Shown one piece after another: positions 42,441 through 50,935 of a stretch of DNA of 64,000 bases; positions within the stretch are counted from its first letter, which is position 1; the number at the start of each line of letters is the position of its first letter. The notes beneath the pieces are model-generated. The model searched no databases, had not been told where the DNA came from, and worked only from the letters and a program-made list of their open reading frames with translations. Origin of the DNA: CAVQCX01 sp963711095 (GTDB lineage: Bacteria; Pseudomonadota; Gammaproteobacteria; Chromatiales; Chromatiaceae). The translations under genes were made by a program, and so were the position numbers. The stretch lies in NCBI GenBank assembly GCA_963711095.1, contig CAVQCX010000008.1, positions 124,001 through 188,000 on the forward strand, in the 5' to 3' direction.

Positions 42441-43974
42441 CAGCCCTTTAAAGGTGGCATTTAGCGGGGACAGTCACCTTATGAGCAGCTGGTCAACCAT
42501 GGATGTCCGGTCGGCTGGACAAATCCCTTGCGATGATGAAGAATGCCCTGGGATGATCTCATTTATCTCGGGGGTGGATCATGTTGGGGAAGATATTTGA
42601 TGCCTTTGTCCAGGAGAGTCCGCTTTCGGTGATGGCGCGCGGGTTGGCCGAGCGGCTGGTGGATGCGCAGACACTGGATGGGTGGTTCGAGCAGCTCGCT
42701 TCAGCCCAATACACGCGCGAGCTATTGTTCTCCTCGCTGTTCAGTCTCATGTCTCAGGTCGTGTGTGGCAGCCAAAAGTCGGTCAACGCCGCCTATCAGT
42801 CGGGTAAAGAGCAAGTGGGTACCTCCATCGTCTCGGTGTACAACAAGCTCAAGGGCATCGATGTCGAGACATCCGCGGGATTGGTGCGGTTTACCGCGCG
42901 CCAAGCCAGCACTATCATCGAGGACATCCAGGGGGCCTTGCCGCCGCTGCTCCCCGGGTATCGGGCCAAGATACTCGATGGCAACTGTATCAAGGCCAGC
43001 GAGCACCGCATCAAGGAGCTGCGCGGCCTGAGTGCGGGTCCCTTGCCGGGCAAATCGCTGGTGGTGCTAGACCCCGCGCTACGCCTGCCCATCGAGGTGT
43101 TTCCCTGTGAGGATGGGCACGCCCAGGAGCGCTCCCTGCTCGATGGGGTCCTGGCCACGGTGATGCCCCGAGACCTGTGGATTGCCGACCGCAATTTCTG
43201 CACGCTGAAGTTCCTTCACGGCATTGCCGGGGCACAGGCCTACTTTGTCATCCGCGAGCACAAGAACCTGCCGTGGCAACCCATCGCGGGCTCAAGGCTG
43301 AGACCGGCCGGCAAGACTGACACCGGGAGCCTCTCCCAGCAATCGGTGGAAATCCTCGATGAGAACGGCCGGGCGCTTCGCCTCAGACGCGTGCGGGTGC
43401 GCTTGCACACGCCCACTCGGGACGGTGAACGGGATATCTATCTTCTGACCAACTTGCCTGTGCGCGCGGCCTCGGCGCGCAAAGTCGCCGAGCTCTATCG
43501 TGAGCGCTGGACTGTCGAGACGGCCTTCCAGGAATTGGAGGCGCACCTGCATTCTGAGATCAACTCACTGGGCTACCCCAAGGCGGCGTTATTCGGCTTC
43601 TGTGTCGCGCTGGTCGCCTACATGGTGATGGCGGTGCTCAAAGCGGCCCTGCGCAGTGTCCATGGCGCACAAACCATCGAGAAAAACTTCTCCGGTTATT
43701 ACCTGGCTGAGGAGCTCTCTAATGTTTACCGAGGCATGATGATCGCCATCCCAGCGCCCCACTGGGCTATCTTTAGCCAACTCACACAGCGTGAGCTTAT
43801 CGAGGTGCTGCTAATGCTCGCCCGACACGTAAACCTATCGAGATTCCAAAAACACCCTCGTGGACCAAAGAAACCCACCACAAAGCGCGAAGCCGATCCA
43901 CGGCACCCCCATGTTTCCACCGCTCGACTGATAGCAGCGCGCAAGAAGTGATTCGGTCACCTTTAAAGGGCTGA
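42441..43974 (+). mobile_element. Intact IS4-type insertion sequence
   Basis: 1534 bp bounded by 16-bp perfect inverted repeats CAGCCCTTTAAAGGTG (42441-42456 and complement 43958-43973). It is flanked by the direct repeat GGTAGCAC (42433-42440 and 43975-43982). It carries one transposase gene and is inserted in the RAYT gene. Confidence 0.9.
42581..43951 (+). CDS. IS4-family DDE transposase
   Basis: 456 aa. The DDE residues are visible: Asp in AKILDGNCIKASEHR, Asp in LWIADRNFCTLKFL, and the Glu of the Y-R-E region LYRERWTVETAFQELEAHLH. The protein fills the element and has no internal lesion, so it is probably active. The start ATG at 42581 lies within a GGGGGTGGATC context. Confidence 0.92.
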   Translation: MLGKIFDAFVQESPLSVMARGLAERLVDAQTLDGWFEQLASAQYTRELLFSSLFSLMSQVVCGSQKSVNAAYQSGKEQVGTSIVSVYNKLKGIDVETSAGLVRFTARQASTIIEDIQGALPPLLPGYRAKILDGNCIKASEHRIKELRGLSAGPLPGKSLVVLDPALRLPIEVFPCEDGHAQERSLLDGVLATVMPRDLWIADRNFCTLKFLHGIAGAQAYFVIREHKNLPWQPIAGSRLRPAGKTDTGSLSQQSVEILDENGRALRLRRVRVRLHTPTRDGERDIYLLTNLPVRAASARKVAELYRERWTVETAFQELEAHLHSEINSLGYPKAALFGFCVALVAYMVMAVLKAALRSVHGAQTIEKNFSGYYLAEELSNVYRGMMIAIPAPHWAIFSQLTQRELIEVLLMLARHVNLSRFQKHPRGPKKPTTKREADPRHPHVSTARLIAARKK

Positions 43975-44377
43975 GGTAGCACCTGAGCAGATACTCCGAG
44001 GCATCGATAACGCTCGCCTTGAATCTCCCCTCCCACAAGGTCCCCGTCCGCCCGTACCTGTGGTTGACATACGGCACGTACCTCCGCCCCACGTACTGCA
44101 GCACCCGGCTGATCGAGTCCCTGTCCCGCGGCGTCAGCAACAGGTGAACGTGATTGGTCATCAGCACATAGGCGTGAATCGCGCAGCCATAGCGCTGCGC
44201 ACCTTCTACAAGCCATCCCAGGTAGGCTCGGTAATCCGAGTCATCGTAAAAAACCGCCTGGCGGTTGTTGCCCCTTTGCACCAGGTGCGCGGGTACCCCC
44301 GGCAGGAAGAACCTCTGCTTTCTCGGCATCGTTGCCCCTTCTGTGACCCGACAAGCCGCAATACTCTGAATGTAGCA

Positions 44378-44700
44378 CAGAAAGGGCTCCGACCCGTTTC
44401 TGGCAGACCCAGCGCGTGGTCGTAAAAGGCACCGCCCTGCAGTCCAACGCTCGCATTCAGCGCCTGATACAACTGGCGCAGGAAAAAAGAACTGCCAGTG
44501 AGAGTTCAGCGTGGTGAACAAGTGGTCGGTGTGGCTGATCGGATCGGCTGAGATAGTGTTTGTCGCGGATGAACGCAGCGGAGTGCAACTGTTGCCTTCG
44601 CCCTCTCCCTAACCCTCTCCCGCCGGGAGAGGGGACTCATTGAACGACAGCTCCACTTCGCCAGAGTTAACGTTGCAGGGGCGGGGCTGAGACCCGCCCC
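44378..44700. repeat. REP and hairpin cluster between RAYT and the cbb operon
   Basis: Contains the REP copy at 44378-44395, the hairpin CCCTCTCCC-gcc-GGGAGAGGG (44613-44633) and the hairpin GGGGCGGG-gctgaga-CCCGCCCC (44678-44700). No gene was recognised from 44330 to 44759. The last two could also serve as terminators downstream of the cbb operon. Confidence 0.6.
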
Positions 44701-44759
44701 TACGTCACATCGGGATTAGGCAAGCGCCATTGCAGTTACAACTTCCTTTTGTCTGTGCA

Positions 44760-45137
44760 TCACAACGACGAGGCACTGATAAAGTCGGCCAGCGCCTCGT
44801 CGAGTGCTTCCAATGCCGTACCCATTATGAGCCCGGCCTGCATGTGATAGAGATCGAGCTGGCACGGCACCGGTTCGTGCAGTGCCGCGTTGTGACGGGT
44901 GGTGTCGAAGTCATGCCAGGCCAGTATCGGTAGGTCATCCTGCGCGCTGTCCACGCACAGCCAGCCGTGATCTTCGACGATGACTTCAAGACAGCGGTGT
45001 CGCGGCAAGGATACCCGCACGGGTTGCGATGCGCGCCGCAGCGCCAGACGCGCGTGGTTGTAGCAATGCGCCTCGATGAGTTTCTGCATCGAGCGCAGCG
45101 GTGTGAGTTCCTGCAAGCTCCGCGTCATCGCATCCAT
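44760..45137 (-). CDS. Conserved hypothetical protein of the cbb operon
   Basis: 125 aa, starting MDAMTRSLQELTPLRSMQKL, 25 bp downstream of cbbX on the same strand. It contains HRCLEVIVEDHGWLCVDSAQ and ALEALDEALADFISASSL. No known domain. As the last gene of the RuBisCO operon it may have an accessory role, but nothing in the sequence shows one. Confidence 0.65.
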   Translation of the reverse strand: MDAMTRSLQELTPLRSMQKLIEAHCYNHARLALRRASQPVRVSLPRHRCLEVIVEDHGWLCVDSAQDDLPILAWHDFDTTRHNAALHEPVPCQLDLYHMQAGLIMGTALEALDEALADFISASSL

Positions 45138-45162
45138 CGTTCATACTCATGCAGTGATTCCG

Positions 45163-46119
45163 TTACCCCGCGCCGTCCGCCGCTTCATCGCCGTCCATAT
45201 CCAGCGCTCCCTCCTGAAACACACGGCTGGCGCGAATGTCCTCTTCCTGCAGTGTCATCAGATCGATCTTGGTGAGATTCTTGCCGGTACTCGCGAACAG
45301 GCGATTGGCCTGGCGCAGGCGTGTGCGATCCAGCGCATTGCGCATCGAGCGCGCGTTGGCGAAGTGCGCCAGCTTCATGCGCAGGGCGATGTATTCCCCG
45401 AAGGCGCTCTCGGCCGCCGGACTGAACCGATAGTTCTGTTCGGCCAGCATGAGCTTGGCTATCGCCAGCAGTTCCTCGGGTCGATAGTCCGGAAAATCGA
45501 TGTGGTGCGCGATGCGTGAGCGCATGCCCGGGTTGCTGTGGAAGAACTTGTCCATGCGGTTTTTATAGCCGGCCAGGATCACCACCAGATCGTCGCGGTT
45601 GTTTTCCATCACCTGCAAGAGGATTTCAATGGACTCCTGTCCGTAGTCGCGTTCGTTCTCGGGCCGGTAGAGATAATAGGCCTCGTCGATGAACAGCACG
45701 CCGCCCATGGCCTTCTTGATGACCTCTTTGGTCTTGGGCGCGGTGTGACCGATGTATTGACCGACCAGGTCGTCACGGGTCACCGATACCAGATGACCTT
45801 CGCGCACGTAGCCGAGTCGATGCAGGATCTCCGCCATGCGCATCGCGACCGTGGTCTTTCCGGTGCCGGGATTGCCGGTGAAACTCATGTGCAGCGTCGG
45901 CGTCATCGAGGTGAGCTGCATCTGCTTGCGCACGCGATCGACCAGCAGCAGCGCGGCAGTCTCGCGGATGCGGGTCTTGACCGGCTTGAGGCCGATCAGT
46001 TCGCGGTCCAGCTTGTCCAGGACTTCCTGGATGTTCGAATTACGCAACTCGGCGCCGAGATCGACAGGCGTGTCGTCGGGCGGCACCGGGATGGGAATCT
46101 CGTGGCTATCGTCGTTCAT
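45163..46119 (-). CDS. cbbX: Red-type RuBisCO activase CbbX
   Basis: 318 aa AAA+ protein. Walker A is GNPGTGKTT (82-90), Walker B is GGVLFIDEAYYLY, and the pore loop is GQYIGHTAPKT. CbbX hexamers pull the C-terminus of red-type CbbL to release inhibitory sugar phosphates. The start MNDDSHEIP at 46119 is used; the frame upstream is not family sequence. It follows cbbS by 113 bp, in the order cbbL-cbbS-cbbX typical of form IC operons. Confidence 0.95.
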   Translation of the reverse strand: MNDDSHEIPIPVPPDDTPVDLGAELRNSNIQEVLDKLDRELIGLKPVKTRIRETAALLLVDRVRKQMQLTSMTPTLHMSFTGNPGTGKTTVAMRMAEILHRLGYVREGHLVSVTRDDLVGQYIGHTAPKTKEVIKKAMGGVLFIDEAYYLYRPENERDYGQESIEILLQVMENNRDDLVVILAGYKNRMDKFFHSNPGMRSRIAHHIDFPDYRPEELLAIAKLMLAEQNYRFSPAAESAFGEYIALRMKLAHFANARSMRNALDRTRLRQANRLFASTGKNLTKIDLMTLQEEDIRASRVFQEGALDMDGDEAADGAG

Positions 46120-46232
46120 GAAACCGTTCAGCCTCTGTAATCTACAAATCCCTCGCCCCGGTTCCACGGGGCGCGGGGGACTTACTTTACGACTGACGAC
46201 AGATCCGCCGGATCAACCGTCGCTCTACTCCA

Positions 46233-46667
46233 TCAATACCGCTCACCTTCCGCCTTGTCGGTCGAATAGCTGTGAATGGTGTAACGGATCGAGCGACCGT
46301 CGGCCTCCTGCCGTACCAGGCCGAAGCCGGGCTCTTGCTTCGGCCGGTTGACGATGAACGACATCGCCGGACTTTCATTGCCGCGATGTGAATTGAAGGC
46401 CATCACGCGGATATAGTGGCTGGGAAAGGTCTTGCGGCAGTTGTTGATCTCCATGAGGATGCCCGCCGGGTCCTTGAGATCGAACATCGGCATGCCGAAC
46501 ATGTCCCAATAGGTGTTGCGCGGATGCGGATCGTCCGTATATTCCACGCTGACCGCCCAACCGTTTTTCAGGGCGTACTTGATCTGCGCGGTGATCTGCT
46601 CGTCGGTCAGATCGGGCAGGAACGAGAACTGACCCTGTGTGATGCGATTACCGAGATTGGTCATCAT
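46233..46667 (-). CDS. cbbS: RuBisCO small subunit, form IC
   Basis: 144 aa. ITQGQFSFLPDLTDEQITAQ and YTDDPHPRNTYWDMFGMPMF are typical, and the extended C-terminus (RPKQEPGFGLVRQEADGRSI ... SYSTDKAEGERY) forms the beta-hairpins of red-type small subunits. GAGGAG precedes the ATG. 18 bp after cbbL. Confidence 0.95.
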   Translation of the reverse strand: MMTNLGNRITQGQFSFLPDLTDEQITAQIKYALKNGWAVSVEYTDDPHPRNTYWDMFGMPMFDLKDPAGILMEINNCRKTFPSHYIRVMAFNSHRGNESPAMSFIVNRPKQEPGFGLVRQEADGRSIRYTIHSYSTDKAEGERY

Positions 46668-46685
46668 GATGATAGCTCCTCGTGA

Positions 46686-48164
46686 TCAGTTGCTGGCGGT
46701 GGCCGTGGGTACGAAGTCCGCCGTGTCGGTGGATTCGTAGTTGAAGGTGATGTCCTTCCAGGTTTCGAGCGCGGCCTTCAGCGGCGAACACCACTTGGCG
46801 GCGGCCTCGAGAATCTGCGGACCTTCCTTCATGTAGTCGCGACCTTCATTGCGTGCCATCACCATGGTTTCCAAGGCCACGCGGTTGGCGATCGCGCCGG
46901 CCTGAATTCCCATTGGGTGACCGATGGTGCCGCCGCCGAACTGCAGGATCACGTCTTCGCCGAGGTAGTGGAGCAGCTGATGCATCTGACCGGCGTGAAT
47001 GCCTCCCGAGGCCACCGGCATGACCTTGTTGAGGGAGGCCCAGTCCTGTTCGAAGAACAGGCCGTTCTCCAGACTCACCGGCGTGTGTGTCTCGCGCAGG
47101 GTGTCGTAGAAACCCTTGATCATGAGCGGATCGCCTTCCAGCTTGCCGACCACGGTGCCGGCGTGAATGTGGTCCACGCCCGCCATGCGCATCCATTTGC
47201 AGATCACACGGAAGTTCATGCCGTGATTCTTCTGGCGCGAGTAGGTCGAATTGCCGGCGCGGTGCAGATGCAGAATCATGTCGTTCTTGCGCGCCCATTG
47301 CGCCATGGTCTGAATCGCGGTGTAGCCGATCACGAGATCGATCATGACAATGGTCGAACCGAGGCTCTTGGCGAACTCGGCGCGTTCGATCATCTTGTCC
47401 ATGGTGCCGGCGGTGACGTTGAGATAATGACCCTTCACCTCGCCGGTGGCCGCGGAGGCGCGGTTCACCGCTTCCATGCAATACAGGAACCGGTCGCGCC
47501 AGTGCATGAAGGGTTGCGAGTTGATGTTCTCGTCGTCCTTCACGAAGTCGAGACCGCCTTTCAGCGCTTCGTACACCACGCGCCCGTAGTTGCGGCCGGA
47601 CAGGCCGAGCTTGGGCTTGGTGGTGGCGCCGAGCAGCGGACGGCCGAATTTATCGAGACGCTCGCGTTCCACGATGATGCCGGTGGCCGGACCCTGGAAG
47701 GTCTTGAGATAGGCGACCGGCAGACGCATGTCTTCCAGGCGCAACGCCTTGACCGCCTTGAAGCCGAACACGTTGCCGATAATCGATGCGGTGAGGTTGG
47801 CGATCGAGCCTTCTTCGAACAGGTCGAGGTCATAGGCGATGTAGGCGAAATACTGCGCCTCATTGTTGGTGCCGGGACCGGTGTTGGGCACCAGTTCGGA
47901 ACGATAGGCCTTGGCACGATACAACTCGCAGGCGGTCAGGCGATCGGTCCATACCACGGTCCAGGTCGCGGTGGACGATTCGCCCGCGACCGCCGCCGCG
48001 GCCTCCTCGTGATCGACACCGGGTTGCGGGGTGATGCGGAACAGCGCGATGACATCGGTATCCTTGGGTTTGTAATCCGGTTCCCAGTAACCCATTTTTT
48101 TGTAGGGGATGACGCCGGACTTGTAACGTTCCTTGCCTTCACTCAGCGTTTGTGACTTGCTCAT
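46686..48164 (-). CDS. cbbL: RuBisCO large subunit, form IC (red-type)
   Basis: 492 aa. It fixes CO2 onto ribulose 1,5-bisphosphate. The carbamylated lysine lies in GLDFVKDDENINSQPF (Lys209, metal ligands Asp211 and Glu212). The catalytic KPKLGLS is at about 183-189, and loop 6 is GTVVGKLEGD. The N-terminus MSKSQTLSEGKERYKSGVIP and the long C-terminal tail are characteristic of red-type form IC. GGAGG lies 8 bases before ATG 48164. All active-site residues are present. The operon is less GC-rich than the housekeeping block and is surrounded by mobile elements, suggesting acquisition. Confidence 0.97.
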   Translation of the reverse strand: MSKSQTLSEGKERYKSGVIPYKKMGYWEPDYKPKDTDVIALFRITPQPGVDHEEAAAAVAGESSTATWTVVWTDRLTACELYRAKAYRSELVPNTGPGTNNEAQYFAYIAYDLDLFEEGSIANLTASIIGNVFGFKAVKALRLEDMRLPVAYLKTFQGPATGIIVERERLDKFGRPLLGATTKPKLGLSGRNYGRVVYEALKGGLDFVKDDENINSQPFMHWRDRFLYCMEAVNRASAATGEVKGHYLNVTAGTMDKMIERAEFAKSLGSTIVMIDLVIGYTAIQTMAQWARKNDMILHLHRAGNSTYSRQKNHGMNFRVICKWMRMAGVDHIHAGTVVGKLEGDPLMIKGFYDTLRETHTPVSLENGLFFEQDWASLNKVMPVASGGIHAGQMHQLLHYLGEDVILQFGGGTIGHPMGIQAGAIANRVALETMVMARNEGRDYMKEGPQILEAAAKWCSPLKAALETWKDITFNYESTDTADFVPTATASN

Positions 48165-48392
48165 GACAGCCTCCGAACAGTAGATGGTTAACCGTCGCAA
48201 CGGTCTTGGCCCGATCCATGTCGGCCATACGGATTCGCCCCGCCGGTCGAGCCGTTTGCGATACGGGAGTGAGGATGCCGTCGGCGAATCATAAATGACA
48301 GTCAGTTGTTTCTATTGTAATGATCGACTATCGTCTATCCATTCCCACCGGCATCCGTACCGGATCGCGACCACCAACGCGGAGTCACACGC
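48165..48392. promoter_or_regulatory. Divergent cbbL/cbbR control region
   Basis: This 228-bp region separates cbbL (minus) from cbbR (plus). It is AT-rich near cbbR and contains TAAATGACAGTCAGTTG and other T-N11-A-type half-sites expected for LysR regulators. CbbR normally binds here to control the operon and itself. Exact sites cannot be assigned by eye. Confidence 0.5.
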
Positions 48393-49400
48393 ATGCGACA
48401 TTCGACATTTCGCCAACTGGAAGTCTTCGAGGCCCTCGCCCGCCACGGCAGCTTCACGCGCGCCGCCGAAGAACTGTTTCTGACGCAACCGACCGCCAGC
48501 ATGCAGATCAAGAAACTCAGCGCCACGATCGGCCTGCCGCTCTACGAACAAATCGGCAAACGCATCTTTCTCACCGACGCCGGGCGCGCGCTGCAAGCCA
48601 CCTGCCGCGAGATCTTCAGCGTGCTGGACCGCTTCGAGATGCAGGTGTCGGACATGAAGGGCCTGAAGCAGGGCAAGCTGCGGCTGGCGGTCATCACCAC
48701 CGCGAAATATTTTGCGCCGCGACTGTTGGGGAAATTCTGCGAGCAATATCCCGGTGTCGACGTCACGCTCAAGGTGAGCAACCGCGAGCGGATACTGGAA
48801 CGCCTCAACGACAACCAGGACGATCTGTATATCCTGGGTCAACCGCCGGAGGGATTGGAGGCGGTCACCGAACCGTTCATGGAAAATCTGATGGTGGTGC
48901 TGGCTCCGAACAATCATCCGCTGGTCGGCAAGCGCAACATCCCGCTGGCACGACTGGCCAAGGAACCCTTCATCATGCGCGAGCCCGGTTCCGGCACGCG
49001 CATGGCGGTGGAGCGTCTGTTCCACGAACACCGTCTGCCTATCACGGTGCGCATGGAACTGGGCAGCAACGAGGCCATCAAGCAGGCCATTGTCGGCGGA
49101 CTCGGCGTGTCGGTGCTGTCACGGCACACGCTGGCGCTGGATGCGGCGGTGGGGCAACTCGCGACACTCGATGTGCAGCACTTCCCGATCCACGGCCAGT
49201 GGCATGCGGCCTATCCCGCAGGCAAGCAACTCTCCGTGGTGGCACAGACCTTCCTCGACTATCTGCGCAGCGCAACCGAAATGATGCAAGACATTCCCTG
49301 TCACCAAACAACACAGAAAGTCGCCGGCCCGCCGATCACGCCGCCACCCGCCGCAATGAAACGCAAGTCGCGCGGCACAACCCGCAAGACTTCCCGGTAA
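48393..49400 (+). CDS. cbbR: LysR-family regulator CbbR
   Basis: 335 aa LysR regulator. It has an N-terminal winged HTH (FRQLEVFEALARHGSFTRAA, LFLTQPTASMQIKKLSATIG) and a substrate-binding domain (KLRLAVITTAKYFAPRLLGK, VTLKVSNRERILERLNDNQD). Divergent orientation from cbbL and close similarity to autotrophy regulators support CbbR. The C-terminal 40 residues are low-complexity and basic (KRKSRGTTRKTSR), longer than in most relatives. Confidence 0.93.
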   Translation: MRHSTFRQLEVFEALARHGSFTRAAEELFLTQPTASMQIKKLSATIGLPLYEQIGKRIFLTDAGRALQATCREIFSVLDRFEMQVSDMKGLKQGKLRLAVITTAKYFAPRLLGKFCEQYPGVDVTLKVSNRERILERLNDNQDDLYILGQPPEGLEAVTEPFMENLMVVLAPNNHPLVGKRNIPLARLAKEPFIMREPGSGTRMAVERLFHEHRLPITVRMELGSNEAIKQAIVGGLGVSVLSRHTLALDAAVGQLATLDVQHFPIHGQWHAAYPAGKQLSVVAQTFLDYLRSATEMMQDIPCHQTTQKVAGPPITPPPAAMKRKSRGTTRKTSR

Positions 49401-49419
49401 CCGGGTTCACACCCGCGCT

Positions 49420-49513
49420 TCAGCGCTGACCGTAGGATTTGAGCTTGCGGTACAGCGTGCGCTCGCTGATGCCGAGCAGCCCAACCGCCTGGCGGCGGTT
49501 GCCGTTGCAACGT
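49420..49513 (-). pseudogene. C-terminal fragment of a sigma-54-dependent activator
   Basis: Thirty residues, GNRRQAVGLLGISERTLYRK followed by LKSYGQR and a stop, are the Fis-type DNA-binding helix-turn-helix that ends NtrC-family response regulators. Homology stops abruptly at about 49513, where unrelated sequence begins, so the gene has lost its receiver and AAA+ domains. It converges on cbbR. Confidence 0.75.
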
Positions 49514-49600
49514 GTGCGCCGGGCATGGCGCGTTACTTCGTAGGTGGAAGTCCTATGGCCAGGTTTTCGCAGAGCCGAAGGCAAGGAGAAGGGCAAGGGC
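49514..49600 (+). other. Possible group II intron 5' end
   Basis: From 49514 the sequence begins GTGCGCC, matching the GUGYG start of group II introns. The hairpin GCGCC-gggcat-GGCGC follows, then TAGG-tggaagt-CCTA (49541-49555), which resembles the domain I stem-loop near the intron start. No maturase gene or domain V was found downstream, so at most a fragment remains. Confidence 0.3.
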
Positions 49601-49899
49601 GTCATCGTGAGGTGGGGTCTGCGCATTCCACGCGACTCGGCCACCTGTTCCAAGGTTATCCGGCTGGCGATTCCAGCGGCATTCGGCCATCCGTTCCTCG
49701 GGGATTCGTCCGGGGCAGTCGGAGCGAAGCGACGCAGGTGTAGCATTGTTACTCGGCGGTAGGGGTGGCGGTCAACCTCTTTGCCTGGCACTTGCGCATC
49801 GACTGAATAATCGGGGACGTACCACGATTCCGGGGCGGGCGAGTATGTCCGGAGTCGGCCGGGACCGAGCTTCAGCTGCTCCCAATATAAGCAGGAGCT
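49601..49899. other. Gene-free stretch
   Basis: No protein or RNA recognised on either strand. Confidence 0.3.
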
Positions 49900-50118
49900 G
49901 AAAGACTCCTCTTGGGCGAACTGAGAAATGCCGATGGACCTTGCGCCGGTGCTCCAGGCCTCAACGATCTGGGCGTCCCGCCGCTGACGGTCGATCTTGC
50001 GCACCCGAATCGTGCTGCCGCCAAATCGCCATTGCAGTCCCGCGACCAGCTTCTTGATCGGCTCGCGGTCGGCATCCAGCTCGGCTAGGTCTTGGCGAAG
50101 TCAGGCGAACAGGTCAGT
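49900..50118 (-). pseudogene. Mor-like phage transcription activator remnant
   Basis: A frame reading MTDLFA, then a TGA at 50101-50103, then LRQDLAELDADREPIKKLVA, GLQWRFGGSTIRVRKIDRQ and RRDAQIVEAWSTGARSIGIS. The FGGSTIRVRK and RDAQIVEAW spacing resembles Mor/Middle-operon regulators of Mu-like phages. The nonsense codon and missing C-terminus make it a remnant. Assignment is tentative. Confidence 0.35.
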
Positions 50119-50379
50119 CATCGGCCAAGGGTGTGCGCGGTCGCCAAGGTCTGAAATCGCTCGGCGCAGGCCGTCAACTCCGCCTCGGCGCGCAGCTCGG
50201 TGCTGTCTCCAGCTCTCGGCCGTGGCGGCCGGGTCCGCTGTCGCACAGATCCGCGCGAGCGTCCGCTGGACTATGACGCGCCGGCCGCCCTCTGTCATGA
50301 CGAGACGGCCCGCACGGGCCAACTCGGTCACCCAGGACAGGGACCGTCCGATGTGCCGCGCGAATTCGGCTTTGCCCAT
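50101..50379 (-). CDS. Phage terminase small-subunit-like HTH protein (Nu1-like)
   Basis: 92 aa from ATG 50379. MGKAEFARHIGRSLSWVTEL and ARAGRLVMTEGGRRVIVQRT are a winged-helix DNA-binding N-terminus as in Nu1-like packaging proteins. LARICATADPAATAESWRQH continues the similarity. The protein is shorter than functional terminases and is followed by other phage-like debris. It may be a truncated prophage gene. Confidence 0.45.
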   Translation of the reverse strand: MGKAEFARHIGRSLSWVTELARAGRLVMTEGGRRVIVQRTLARICATADPAATAESWRQHRAARRGGVDGLRRAISDLGDRAHPWPMTDLFA

Positions 50380-50844
50380 CGTGGCCCTCGCACCGCTGCG
50401 GTCCGTGTTCGGTAAATTCGAAGCGTTCTCACTACGCACGAAGCGGGGTGCGAATTACCCGCACCAGAATAGCTCAGGAAGGACCCGGAGCAGACCAAAA
50501 CGGGTACATCCGCCTGGCGCCCACATCGGCATCCGGTCAGGTTTCCCCCGGATCTTGCGCCTGGTCCAGGCGACGGGGGCATTCACGCTGACCGGCGACA
50601 GCACCGGCAGCTCGGTGGAATGCCCACCCGGGAGAACAACTTAACCACCAAGTCGACCGCGGGCCCAGGCCCCAACTGGGCAGCTCAGCCGAGGTCTTTC
50701 AGGCCATCGAAGACACCGCGAAGCCCCGGGGACGGGGCGAAGCACAGAGCCTCGATATGCGTCCTCGACGGACCCTCGCGTAGCAAATCCGCACGGCCAA
50801 AAACATTGAGCGGGATCAAGATCCGGCCGCCCGAGCGCGCCGTT
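50380..50844. other. Gene-free stretch upstream of the Crp/Fnr gene
   Basis: No gene recognised on either strand. Possibly decayed island sequence. Confidence 0.35.
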
Positions 50845-50858
50845 TTGACAAAGGTCAA
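50845..50858 (+). promoter_or_regulatory. FNR/DNR-type box before the Crp/Fnr gene
   Basis: TTGAC-AAAG-GTCAA, a perfect palindrome, is centred about 85 bp before the GTG start. It could mediate autoregulation or control by FNR. Confidence 0.55.
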
Positions 50859-50935
50859 GGGAAACGCATCAGATATCGCTAATAAAGAAGCCAGAAACGG
50901 CGCTATCGCCCGGAACCGCGACCGGAGCACGACTG

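Larger units (their letters stand above)
42073..44329 (-). pseudogene. REP-associated tyrosine transposase (RAYT), split by an IS4-type element
   Basis: The N-terminal part (ATG 44329 to 43975) reads MPRKQRFFLPGVPAHLVQRG, CAIHAYVLMTNHVHLLLTPR with the HUH metal-binding pair, and GRTGTLWEGRFKASVID up to SEYLLRCY. After the 1534-bp IS (42441-43974) it resumes RYIELNPVRAGMVDAAAG, then a +1 frameshift leads to YRWSSNRANAQGAADPAVSP and the C-terminus at 42073. The two halves join exactly through the 8-bp duplication GGTAGCAC. REP-like palindromes flank the gene, as is usual for RAYTs, which are domesticated Y1 transposases. Confidence 0.88.
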
